In this document: piece by piece, positions 8,099-14,417 of the stretch
How the letters are laid out: every line of letters begins with the position of its first letter
How positions within the stretch are numbered: the first letter of the stretch is position 1
Source: an uncultured Lachnospiraceae bacterium
GTDB taxonomy: Bacteria > Bacillota > Clostridia > Lachnospirales > Lachnospiraceae
Direction of reading: 5' to 3'
Assembly: GCA_910578605.1 (NCBI GenBank)
Contig: CAJTQG010000030.1
Coordinates: 1-20,820, forward strand
Length of the DNA: 20,820 nucleotides
Notes under the pieces: model-generated
What the model saw: only the letters and a program-made list of their open reading frames with translations
The model's database searches: none
Told to the model about the DNA's origin: nothing
Program-made: the position numbers and the translations under genes

Positions 8099-10114
8099 AT
8101 GAAAGATAAAAGTATGATGAAAAGGGGGTGTAAAAGAACAGTAATGAAGAAGGGAAGTATTACTGTATTTTTAAGTCTGGTTATGTTCTGTCTATTGGAA
8201 TTATTTATGGTCTTGTTGGAAGGGGGAAGGGTGGAAGTGATGGAATATCGAGCTAAGGAAATGGGACAGGTTTCTTTAGATTCTGCTTTTGCCGGATTTG
8301 TCAGACCTGTTTTCGACAGATATGGAATTTTTATTTACTGGGGACAATGTAAAAATTTAGAAAAAGAAATAAATACTTATATTGTAAATAATTTGCCAGA
8401 TCAAGGGGATAGAATAAATGACTTCTTTAAAATGGGAAGTACAGGAGTGAAAGTAACAGAGTATACCAATATTACAAACGAGAATGGTGAGGAGATGGCA
8501 AAACAGGCCCAGGAGGTTATGAAATACAGCTTAGGAGGAAAGGCAGCAGAGAAGCTCCTAGAACAGTGCACTAAGCTGCAAAAAGGCAAAGATACCCAGG
8601 AGCTTTTTGAAGAAATTGAGCAGGAAGGTGAAAATATTGTTTCAGTACAGGAGGAATTATCAAAGGTATATAACTGTGTAAATAAAATCTCTTCCTTAAA
8701 GTCAAATCCTAGGGAAACAGCAGAGGATTTATTGTTGATATTAAAAAAAGAAAAAAATAATCTAGCTGTATCACTAAGGGTAGAAAAACAAATTACAAGG
8801 GCATACAAAAAGCTTAAAAAATCATGGGCAGAACACAACAAGGCATGTGAGAATTTAAACAAAGCAATTCAAAATTACAATAAAAAAGAACATGAACTGA
8901 AGAAATCCGTATCCCAGTTAGAGAACAGGTTAAAGGAGGAGGGGAAAACATACAGGGTGCAGGGGTTGTGGGAAGAATATGTCTTGACACAAGCAGATAT
9001 ACAAGCAGACAGAGATAATAACGCAGTAGGAGGAAATAAAAACGATAGCAGAAAGGAGATTGATAATTTAGAAAAACAAGCACAGGAATACATGAAAAAT
9101 TTAGAGAGCTGCAGACAATTTTTAGAAAATGATGCACAGAAGGAGATTTATCTACAATATGATAATTACTATCAGTCGGTAAAGTTCATGTGTGAAGAAT
9201 TATCAGATTTTGAGCAGACAATTCCAACCATGGAAAAAAAACAGTCTAATGATGAGTTAAAAGGGTTTCAAAGACTGTTAAAAAACATAAAAAAATGCGG
9301 CTTATCATTGGTGGTGACTGATACAAAGCAAATATCATCCAAAGAAGCTTCCATGAAGAATCTTCCTTCTTATACAGAAAAATATAAGAAAGGAAACCGC
9401 AAAATTGATATACAGAAAATTGTATTTGGGCAATATTGTATAGAACACTTTGGGAATTATACAGAACAGCAAAAAAATACTGTATTATCCTATGAGTTAG
9501 AGTATTTGCTAGGAGGCAAGGCTAGTGATCAAGAGAATTTAGAGTGGGTGGTAAGGGCACTGCTTCCTATACGAGCAGGCTTTAACGCCTTACACATTTT
9601 AAAATCTCCAAAGAAGATGGGAGAAGCTGGTGCCCTTGCAGTTAGCTTGTGTGGCTGGACCGGCATACCAGGGCTTTCCACACTGACAAAATATATTTTA
9701 ATACAGGTGTGGGCATATGGAGAGAGTGTGATAGATGTAAGAGATTTATTGGAGGGGAAAAAGGTGCCTATGTTAAAAACAGAGGGACAATGGACTTTAG
9801 GTTTATCTGGTATAAAAGGAATCAGTGGTAAAACCAAATCTTGTAATGCAGGGGATAGAGGTTTGAATTATAAAAGTTATATACGATTTCTTTTAGCAAT
9901 TCAACAAAAGGGAATTCAGTACTATCGTTGTATGGATTTAATTCAAATGAATATTAACAAAATGGAATCATCTTTTCTTATGAAGCATGGAATTGTTTAT
10001 GCCAAAGCAACCGTATCCTTCTATGCCCAGCCTTTGTTTTTAAATTTTACAGGTTTTGGTGGAAAGAAAGAGAAGTATTCTATTCAGGAGGAAAATAGCA
10101 GAAGATATGAGTAA
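8099..10114 (+). CDS. DUF5702 domain protein, long coiled-coil surface or pilus-associated protein
   Basis: A 671-residue protein matching the DUF5702 family found in Tad operons of Clostridia; its function is not established. One hydrophobic segment (residues about 19-41, beginning KKGSITVFLSLVMF) acts as a signal anchor and resembles a pseudopilin N-terminus without the Glu5. The next part (LLEGGRVEVMEYRAKEMGQVSLDSAFAGF) is the most recognisable family block. Residues about 130-400 are highly charged and helical, probably coiled coil. A less charged C-terminal region from about residue 470 contains glycine-rich turns. Being encoded between the pilin and the TadE-like gene suggests a minor pilus component or assembly factor. 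No strong ribosome binding site precedes ATG 8099; the in-frame ATG 8144 is an alternative. Confidence 0.7.
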   Translation: MKDKSMMKRGCKRTVMKKGSITVFLSLVMFCLLELFMVLLEGGRVEVMEYRAKEMGQVSLDSAFAGFVRPVFDRYGIFIYWGQCKNLEKEINTYIVNNLPDQGDRINDFFKMGSTGVKVTEYTNITNENGEEMAKQAQEVMKYSLGGKAAEKLLEQCTKLQKGKDTQELFEEIEQEGENIVSVQEELSKVYNCVNKISSLKSNPRETAEDLLLILKKEKNNLAVSLRVEKQITRAYKKLKKSWAEHNKACENLNKAIQNYNKKEHELKKSVSQLENRLKEEGKTYRVQGLWEEYVLTQADIQADRDNNAVGGNKNDSRKEIDNLEKQAQEYMKNLESCRQFLENDAQKEIYLQYDNYYQSVKFMCEELSDFEQTIPTMEKKQSNDELKGFQRLLKNIKKCGLSLVVTDTKQISSKEASMKNLPSYTEKYKKGNRKIDIQKIVFGQYCIEHFGNYTEQQKNTVLSYELEYLLGGKASDQENLEWVVRALLPIRAGFNALHILKSPKKMGEAGALAVSLCGWTGIPGLSTLTKYILIQVWAYGESVIDVRDLLEGKKVPMLKTEGQWTLGLSGIKGISGKTKSCNAGDRGLNYKSYIRFLLAIQQKGIQYYRCMDLIQMNINKMESSFLMKHGIVYAKATVSFYAQPLFLNFTGFGGKKEKYSIQEENSRRYE

Positions 10115-10132
10115 ATTTGGCAAACACCTAAT

Positions 10133-11086
10133 ATGAAAAAGAAAGTGGGGTGGATAAATGTGTTCTGTCATTTAAAAAAAACTAAAATAGAAGGCTGTTC
10201 AACTCTCCTAATACAAGGGCCGTTTTATAAAAGAAATGGCAGAACATTTTTATCCACCTCAGCAACAGGTGGATTGACAGTTGAGGCAGCCCTTATCGTC
10301 CCTTTTTGTACATTTATTTTTACAATGCTTTTATATGTGATTGTGTTTATGATGCTATATATACATATACAAAATTCCATTTATCAAGTGGCTGCCTCAA
10401 TATGTCAAAATGCATATCTACTTCAGGGAAATGAGGAGAACATAAAGGAAAACAACCATGTGCTTTCAAAGGAGGAGAGTAGTCTATGGAATTTATTTCA
10501 GAAAGGAATAGAAAAAGAGTGGATAAAAAATCAAATATTATCGGATTGTAATATAAAGGAGAAGGGCTTAAATTCAGCAGAGATGTTGTTTCAGTGCAAA
10601 GTTGAAAAGGCAGATTATAATTTGGATGATGGGGAGGGGAGAATAGAATTTAGTTACCAGATTCAAATTCCTTTTCTTGCAGGAAATATTGGTAAATTTA
10701 AAATAAAACAACTGGTTTGTTTTAGAGGTTGGGTTGGAAAGGAATTAAGTGATGGGGTGGAGGAAGGGGCTGATCTGGTATATGTGACAAGGTATGGAGA
10801 GGTATATCATACGAATCAGTTTTGTACATATATTGCACCATCTGTAAAACTATATAAAATAGCAGATAATCATGAAGAGGACATAGTGAATGGGAAAAGA
10901 TATGCAGTATGCAAATACTGCCGTATGGCAGCTTATGAAAAGAAGGGCTATGTTTGGATATCGGACTATGGTGATTGTTATCATAAGACCAGTCAATGCA
11001 GTGCTGTAAACAGAGATGTATTTGTAAAGAATAAGAACAAGCTGGAAGGAATGAGGGAATGTAGTAAATGTGCTGCATCGCATTAA
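10133..11086 (+). CDS. TadE-like pseudopilin with C-terminal tandem HCCC motifs
   Basis: 317 residues from ATG 10133. A long leader ends ...TSATG46|GLTVEAALIVP: after the glycine the mature chain has glutamate at position 5, then a hydrophobic helix, the TadE pattern. The middle is a typical TadE-like extracytoplasmic domain. The last 105 residues hold two similar units: VYVTRYGEVYH226 with C231 and C260-x-x-C263, then VWISDYGDCYH284 with C289 and C310-x-x-C313. Each offers one His and three Cys, suggesting two metal sites or disulfides outside the cell. The start is uncertain: ATG 10133 lacks a clear ribosome binding site, while in-frame GTG 10160 follows GTGGGGTGG. The cleavage motif is unaffected. 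Confidence 0.75.
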   Translation: MKKKVGWINVFCHLKKTKIEGCSTLLIQGPFYKRNGRTFLSTSATGGLTVEAALIVPFCTFIFTMLLYVIVFMMLYIHIQNSIYQVAASICQNAYLLQGNEENIKENNHVLSKEESSLWNLFQKGIEKEWIKNQILSDCNIKEKGLNSAEMLFQCKVEKADYNLDDGEGRIEFSYQIQIPFLAGNIGKFKIKQLVCFRGWVGKELSDGVEEGADLVYVTRYGEVYHTNQFCTYIAPSVKLYKIADNHEEDIVNGKRYAVCKYCRMAAYEKKGYVWISDYGDCYHKTSQCSAVNRDVFVKNKNKLEGMRECSKCAASH

Positions 11087-11159
11087 TTATTTATGAAAAC
11101 AAAAATTTTTATTCAGTAGCAAAAGAATAAAAAGAATAAAGAATAACAAGGAGGGAGTG

Positions 11160-11609
11160 ATGAAAATTTTTGGTGCAGAAAGTGGTCTAATGGAATGGTT
11201 TTGTTTGATTTTTTTGGCTTTGTGCGGCTATTTTGACATTAGGTTTAAGATGGTGCGTGTAAATTGGTGCCTCTTGTTTGGAGTGTTTTGTGTAGTTCTT
11301 CATTTATTTTATTTTCATACAAGATTTGAGAATTTGGCAGCAGGAGCAATTATTGGAGGTATTGTATGGTTGCTCAGCTACATAACAAAGGAGGCGATTG
11401 GCAGGGGGGACGGGTTTGTAATGCTTGTATTAGGAATTGGGGTGGGATTGAAACAGGGAATGCAAGTTTTCATGTTAGGCTTATTTTTTATTATGTTGGC
11501 AGGAATTTTTTTAGTTGTATTCAAAAAAATAAGTTTCAAGGAACGTATTCCTTTTGTGCCATTTTTATTTTTAGGGGAGGCTGTGTTGTTGATATGCAAA
11601 ATGTTTTAA
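11160..11609 (+). CDS. tadV: A24 family prepilin peptidase (TadV/CpaA-like)
   Basis: A 149-residue integral membrane aspartyl protease that removes prepilin leaders. Both catalytic aspartates are visible: D26 in GYFDIRFK and D84 in the GRGDG motif (GxGD). About five hydrophobic segments surround them, and it lacks the N-methyltransferase domain of PilD, as usual for TadV/CpaA. Likely substrates are the Flp1 pilin and the two TadE-like proteins of this operon. AAGGAGG lies 5 bases before ATG 11160; GTG 11157 is in frame but too close. Its 3' end overlaps the next gene by 16 bases. Confidence 0.85.
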   Translation: MKIFGAESGLMEWFCLIFLALCGYFDIRFKMVRVNWCLLFGVFCVVLHLFYFHTRFENLAAGAIIGGIVWLLSYITKEAIGRGDGFVMLVLGIGVGLKQGMQVFMLGLFFIMLAGIFLVVFKKISFKERIPFVPFLFLGEAVLLICKMF

Positions 11610-11935
11610 TCTTTTTCGTAAAGGGATACATTCCGGGAAATGGTTTTGTGAAATACATAAAGAAAAAGCAGTGTAAAGGAAGTTATACGGTGGAGGCAGC
11701 TATTTTAATGCCATGTGTGGTATTGTTCTTAATTGCTATGATATATACATTTTTCTTTTTTCATGATTTACTTGTAGTACAGGCGCAGTTATCCAAGATA
11801 TCATTGTATGAGGATGAGGCAGACTACGCTTATGAAGGGAAAAATAAAGTTGACTTAAGTGAAGATAAAAGAAACGAAAATGAAATAGAAAATAAAAAGA
11901 TAGAAAACAAGCAAAGGTGGGATGTATATGAATAG
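11594..11935 (+). CDS. Second TadE-like pseudopilin, N-terminal part (frameshifted gene)
   Basis: 113 residues with a basic leader ending KQCKG29, then SYTVEAAILMPCVVLFLIAM: glutamate at mature position 5 followed by a hydrophobic helix, the TadE/prepilin signature. After the helix the chain becomes extremely charged (NKVDLSEDKRNENEIENKK) and stops at TAG 11933-11935. The usual TadE C-terminal block is absent from this frame but present just downstream in another, so the gene is probably interrupted by a single-base change. The ATG at 11594 lies inside the end of the peptidase gene, suggesting coupled translation; GGGGAGG lies 13 bases upstream. Confidence 0.7.
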   Translation: MQNVLIFFVKGYIPGNGFVKYIKKKQCKGSYTVEAAILMPCVVLFLIAMIYTFFFFHDLLVVQAQLSKISLYEDEADYAYEGKNKVDLSEDKRNENEIENKKIENKQRWDVYE

Positions 11936-12237
11936 ATAAAAATAAAAAAACAGCAGACAAAAAAAGACAAGAGCAAGCCAAGAAAAAATCAAATGAGAGA
12001 ACAGTTCTCTGTAATTTGACAAACATAACAGTGAAAGTGAAGAGAGGGGCTCACTTCAATGCAAATAATATAGTAGAATATGAGGGAACCTTGAAATTGC
12101 CGTTACTGATAAAAGGAGTAAAGGAGTGGGTGCAGGATTATATTCATCAAACAGAGTATTGTAAGGTGAATAAAAGAAAATACAATTATTGCCAAAGTGT
12201 AAGAAGGGGAAAGGAATTGCTGCATATTGTAAATTAA
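11932..12237 (+). pseudogene. Second TadE-like pseudopilin, C-terminal part (-1 frame)
   Basis: From 11932 to 12237 the -1 frame is open and encodes about 101 residues. The charged linker continues, followed by NITVKVKRG, EYEGTLKLPLLIKG and the closing KVNKRKYNYCQSVRRGKELL. This resembles the end of TadE-like proteins (an EGxxxxP segment and a terminal VNP..x..R.iRrg block). There is no ATG start; TTG 12016 has no well-placed ribosome binding site. Joined to 11594-11932 it gives about 214 residues, a normal TadE-like size. The switch must occur at 11930-11933 if it is one single-base shift, because each frame has a stop on either side. A TAG point mutation plus a later indel is also possible. 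Confidence 0.6.
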
Positions 12238-12256
12238 GAAAGGGGAATTGAGACAT

Positions 12257-12769
12257 ATGTTACATAAAGCATTGGAATATTGTGTGAAAAATAGTTGGAC
12301 AGGAAAGAGGTTAGTTATCAAGCAAAACGAAAATATATATAATCTGTCCAGTTATCAGGTAAATATTTTAACACAAAATAAGGTAAAACAATTACTGCCT
12401 GTTGAGAAGATTCAAATTAATCAGGTATGGTGGTGGCAATATGAAATTCAAAATAAAATTTCATGGCAGGATTGGGCAAAGAATACTTCAATGAAAAAGC
12501 GGGAATTAAATGAATTTTATCAGTCCCTTTACAAAGTATTCAGTAAAATGGAAGAATATTTGTTAGATATTGATTCACTGTTATTAAAGCCTGCATTTAT
12601 ATTTAAAGAAGAAAATGAGTATTACTTTTGTTCCTACCCGCCTGGAAAAAGACCATTTAAAGAACAAGTGGAGGAGTTAAATGATTTTATTGATGATGTG
12701 ATTGATATAAAGGATAGAGAAACTGTAAAGTATACATATAAGATGAGAGAAGCTTATAAAAAATTATAG
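12257..12769 (+). CDS. DUF6382 domain protein without an FHA domain
   Basis: 170 residues, last gene of the Tad operon. The pattern FYQSLYKVFSKMEEYLLDIDSLLLKPAFIF followed by YYFCSYPP matches the DUF6382 N-terminal domain, which in related Clostridia precedes an FHA phosphopeptide-binding domain and is encoded at the end of Tad operons. Here the protein stops right after the domain and nothing resembling FHA follows before the cold-shock gene. It has no signal peptide or membrane segment, so it is cytoplasmic and may regulate assembly; its function is unknown. ATG 12257 lies 10 bases after AGGGGA; the in-frame TTG 12248 is too close to it. Confidence 0.65.
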   Translation: MLHKALEYCVKNSWTGKRLVIKQNENIYNLSSYQVNILTQNKVKQLLPVEKIQINQVWWWQYEIQNKISWQDWAKNTSMKKRELNEFYQSLYKVFSKMEEYLLDIDSLLLKPAFIFKEENEYYFCSYPPGKRPFKEQVEELNDFIDDVIDIKDRETVKYTYKMREAYKKL

Positions 12770-12861
12770 TGGTAGGTTTTGGTTGGACAATCTATTTCAT
12801 TGACACAATAGAAGTGAAATTTAGGTTTTCAAAAAAAATTATGTAAATCTAAAAAAAATGC

Positions 12862-12890
12862 TTGCTTAATTAAATGTTCTATGTTATGAT
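12862..12890 (+). promoter_or_regulatory. Promoter of the cold-shock gene
   Basis: TTGCTT (12862-12867) and TATGAT (12885-12890) are 17 bases apart. Transcription from about 12897 gives a leader of roughly 120 bases, typical in length for cold-shock mRNAs. Confidence 0.7.
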
Positions 12891-12918
12891 ACCTAAAGTA
12901 TTTAAAGGCAATATTGAT

Positions 12919-13012
12919 TCACATATTTTTGTAAGTCATTAGTGTTTTAATGCTTTATAAAAATATGTGATTTTTTTACCTCTAAATATGCACTAATTTT
13001 TTTAAGGAGGTA
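12919..13012 (+). promoter_or_regulatory. Structured 5' leader of the cold-shock mRNA (putative RNA switch)
   Basis: Three pairings can be drawn. Hairpin 1 joins 12919-12935 to 12954-12970 (17 pairs, two of them G-U), capped by 12937-12941 with 12948-12952, and is followed by seven T. Hairpin 2 pairs TACCTC (12977-12982) with GAGGTA (13007-13012), covering the Shine-Dalgarno AAGGAGG at 13004-13010. ATTAGTG in the top of hairpin 1 (12938-12944) is complementary to CACTAAT (12991-12997) in the loop of hairpin 2, allowing a competing contact. Temperature-dependent refolding is known for E. coli cspA; applying it here is inference. Confidence 0.55.
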
Positions 13013-13018
13013 CTTTTC

Positions 13019-13222
13019 ATGAATAAAGGTACAGTAAAATGGTTTAATTCTCAAAAAGGATACGGATTTATTACAAATTCCGAGAGCGGTGAAGATGTAT
13101 TTGTACATTTTTCCGGAATTGTTTCTGATGGTTTTAAGACATTAGAAGAAGGACAGGAAGTTACATTTGAAATCACTCAGGGTGAAAAAGGAGCACAGGC
13201 TACAAACGTAGTTGTTGCTTAA
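13019..13222 (+). CDS. Cold-shock protein, CspA family
   Basis: A 67-residue single cold-shock domain that binds single-stranded RNA and DNA and acts as an RNA chaperone. The RNP1 motif KGYGFI (13-18) and RNP2 motif VFVHF (27-31) are intact, and the opening MNKGTVKWFNSQKG is canonical. The length is the usual 65-70 residues. AAGGAGG lies 8 bases before the ATG. It is monocistronic, with its own promoter and structured leader upstream and a strong terminator about 130 bases downstream. Confidence 0.95.
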   Translation: MNKGTVKWFNSQKGYGFITNSESGEDVFVHFSGIVSDGFKTLEEGQEVTFEITQGEKGAQATNVVVA

Positions 13223-13226
13223 TTTG

Positions 13227-13268
13227 TATTATTAGAATTAGAAAGTTTTTTAGATTTTTCTAATAATA
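13227..13268 (+). other. Hairpin in the cold-shock gene 3' region
   Basis: TATTATTAGA (13227-13236) and TCTAATAATA (13259-13268) form a perfect 10-bp inverted repeat just after the stop codon. No T-run follows, so it is not an intrinsic terminator; it may stabilise the 3' end or belong to a 3'-derived RNA. Between it and the terminator I see no reading frame with a ribosome binding site. Confidence 0.4.
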
Positions 13269-13351
13269 TAGATGTTGTATTCTTTGGATGTCGTTTCGCA
13301 GTGAGATTGTTATCTAAGAGTGCAGATATCGATAGACTTACAGCATTATAA

Positions 13352-13393
13352 AAAGCTATCCGAAAGTTAATTGCTTTCGGATGGCTTTTTTTT
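13352..13393. terminator. Bidirectional intrinsic terminator
   Basis: The stem AAAGCTATCCGAAAG / CTTTCGGATGGCTTT (one G-U pair) has a 7-base loop and is followed by a T8 run on the plus strand and by TTTTT on the minus strand. It ends the cold-shock transcript and the convergent DUF951 transcript. The DUF951 stop codon lies in the loop, so one arm is also coding sequence. Confidence 0.85.
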
Positions 13394-13561
13394 CAGATCT
13401 TTTGTATTTTTTTCTACAAGTGTTCTAGGCAGCATAACCTGATGGCCGCAACCTTGGCATTTAAGGCGAAAGTCCGCCCCAACTCGCAGTATCTCCCATT
13501 CAAAATTACCACAGGGATGTTTTTTTTTCAATTTTACAATATCACCAACATGATATTCCAT
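13367..13561 (-). CDS. DUF951 family protein
   Basis: A 64-residue small basic protein of the DUF951 family, conserved in Firmicutes with unknown function. The hallmark pattern is present: YHVGDIVKLKKKHPCG, EWEILRVGADFRLKC and CQGCGHQVMLPR. Cysteines C17, C35 and C38 may form part of a zinc site, and the fold is probably a small beta barrel that binds nucleic acid; that is inference. AAGGAG lies 10 bases upstream of the ATG. The last codons form one arm of the shared terminator. In other Clostridia the gene often follows a mechanosensitive channel gene; none is present here. Confidence 0.85.
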   Translation of the reverse strand: MEYHVGDIVKLKKKHPCGNFEWEILRVGADFRLKCQGCGHQVMLPRTLVEKNTKDLKKKPSESN

Positions 13562-13784
13562 CTATTTAGTGCTCCTTTCATTTTAATATGTTTTTTAGGT
13601 TTTGGGTATCTAAAGTTTTTTTGGTGCCATCATTTTTATCCTTATTTATAGAAAGGTAATGATAATATGTTTTGGCATTGGGAAGTTCAGGGATTTCGCC
13701 AATAAAAATAAACAATGGTAATATAAAAAATGAATAGTGATTGCAATATCTATTACAGTAAGTATAACAATAAAATTTATATTT
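13562..13784. other. Intergenic stretch upstream of the DUF951 gene
   Basis: This AT-rich stretch of about 220 bases would be the transcribed leader of the DUF951 gene if the promoter at 13785-13813 is used. Short open frames occur on both strands but have no ribosome binding site and low-complexity translations. I recognise no riboswitch. Confidence 0.35.
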
Positions 13785-13813
13785 ATCATAACATTGAAAA
13801 TTCAACAGTACAA
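13785..13813 (-). promoter_or_regulatory. Candidate promoter for the DUF951 gene
   Basis: On the minus strand TTGTAC (13813-13808) and TATGAT (13790-13785) are 17 bases apart. It faces away from the GntR operon promoter, whose -35 box starts only 20 bases to the right. The predicted DUF951 leader is about 215 bases. Confidence 0.5.
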
Positions 13814-13832
13814 GAAAAAATATAAAAATGTA

Positions 13833-13861
13833 TTGACAAATAAAATAGAATGTATTATTGT
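13833..13861 (+). promoter_or_regulatory. Promoter of the GntR-ABC operon
   Basis: A consensus TTGACA (13833-13838) is followed 17 bases later by TATTGT (13856-13861). The -10 box lies inside the left arm of a perfect inverted repeat, so a bound repressor would block RNA polymerase. The leader to the GntR start (about 13868-14026) contains no motif of a riboswitch I know. Confidence 0.65.
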
Positions 13862-13894
13862 ATTAGTGTACTATAAAACTAATACAATAATACA
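13851..13894 (+). promoter_or_regulatory. Operator: perfect 17-bp inverted repeat
   Basis: TGTATTATTGTATTAGT (13851-13867) is repeated inverted as ACTAATACAATAATACA (13878-13894) around a 10-base spacer. It covers the -10 box and transcript start of the GntR operon. GntR regulators of the YtrA type usually bind such repeats at their own promoter; assigning it to the downstream regulator is inference. As RNA it could also form a hairpin. Confidence 0.7.
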
Positions 13895-14026
13895 TTAAAA
13901 AGGGAGCAATAGAGATTACAGCATAGTGAATGGGTTAGGCACAGCGTGACGGATTAACATAGACCATTCCTTTAGCAGAGTAGCTATAACTAGGGGGAAT
14001 TCAGCATTGCGGAAAGGAGAGATGGA

Positions 14027-14374
14027 GTGAGTTGGGATTTTAAAGAGGACAGACCAATTTACACACAATTGCTTGAAATGATTCAAATTCGTATTATGAA
14101 TGGGACATATCCTTTAGGGAGTAAGCTTCCATCTGTAAGGGAATTAGCAGCACAAGCATCTGTAAATCCCAATACGATGCAGAAGGCTTTAGTGGAATTA
14201 GAACAAAAAGGTTTTGTTTTTTCTCAGAGAACCTCCGGCAGATTTGTCACAGAGGATAAACAATTGATCATTCAGGTAAAAGAAAAGCTGGCAAAGGATT
14301 ACTTGGAGGAATTTAGGAGTAAGATGAAACAAATCGGGTATGATGAGGAATCAATTAATAAGCTTCTGAAATGA
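14027..14374 (+). CDS. GntR family transcriptional regulator, YtrA subfamily
   Basis: A 115-residue repressor. The N-terminal 75 residues form a winged helix-turn-helix: RPIYTQLLEMIQIRIMNGTY, then LPSVRELAAQASVNPNTMQKAL and LEQKGFVFSQRTSGRFV. The C-terminal tail of about 40 residues is short and helical, as in YtrA-type regulators, and lacks a large effector-binding domain. Start: GTG 14027 with AAAGGAGA 6 bases upstream; a nearby ATG (14022) is out of frame and hits a stop. It is followed by ABC transporter genes, the usual YtrA arrangement, and preceded by a long inverted repeat that probably is its operator. Confidence 0.9.
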   Translation: MSWDFKEDRPIYTQLLEMIQIRIMNGTYPLGSKLPSVRELAAQASVNPNTMQKALVELEQKGFVFSQRTSGRFVTEDKQLIIQVKEKLAKDYLEEFRSKMKQIGYDEESINKLLK

Positions 14375-14417
14375 TTCTGTTAGAGTGTAAATATGTATGA
14401 AAGTTATGGAGGAAAAG

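Noticed and set aside
8401..9137. Minus-strand open frames inside the DUF5702 gene
   Set aside because: They arise from the Lys/Glu-rich coiled-coil coding sequence read in reverse (Phe/Leu/Ser-rich) and lack start signals.
11996..12010. Dyad AGAGAAC-A-GTTCTCT as an operator
   Set aside because: It lies inside the open frame of the TadE-like C-terminal part with no promoter nearby; the one-base centre cannot form an RNA loop. Probably chance.
12823..12860. Terminator for the Tad operon upstream of the cold-shock promoter
   Set aside because: The TTTAGGTTT/AAATCTAAA pairing is short and AT-rich and is followed by A rather than T on the plus strand, so I cannot support a terminator here.
13578..13805. 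Minus-strand open frame of 75 codons upstream of DUF951
   Set aside because: The translation is low-complexity and rich in Tyr, Phe and Cys; there is no ribosome binding site, and no family resemblance apart from a vague thought of a mechanosensitive channel remnant.
13895..14026. T-box or other riboswitch in the GntR leader
   Set aside because: No T-box sequence, no terminator before the start codon and no known riboswitch core; only a 6-bp GAATGG/CCATTC pairing was found.
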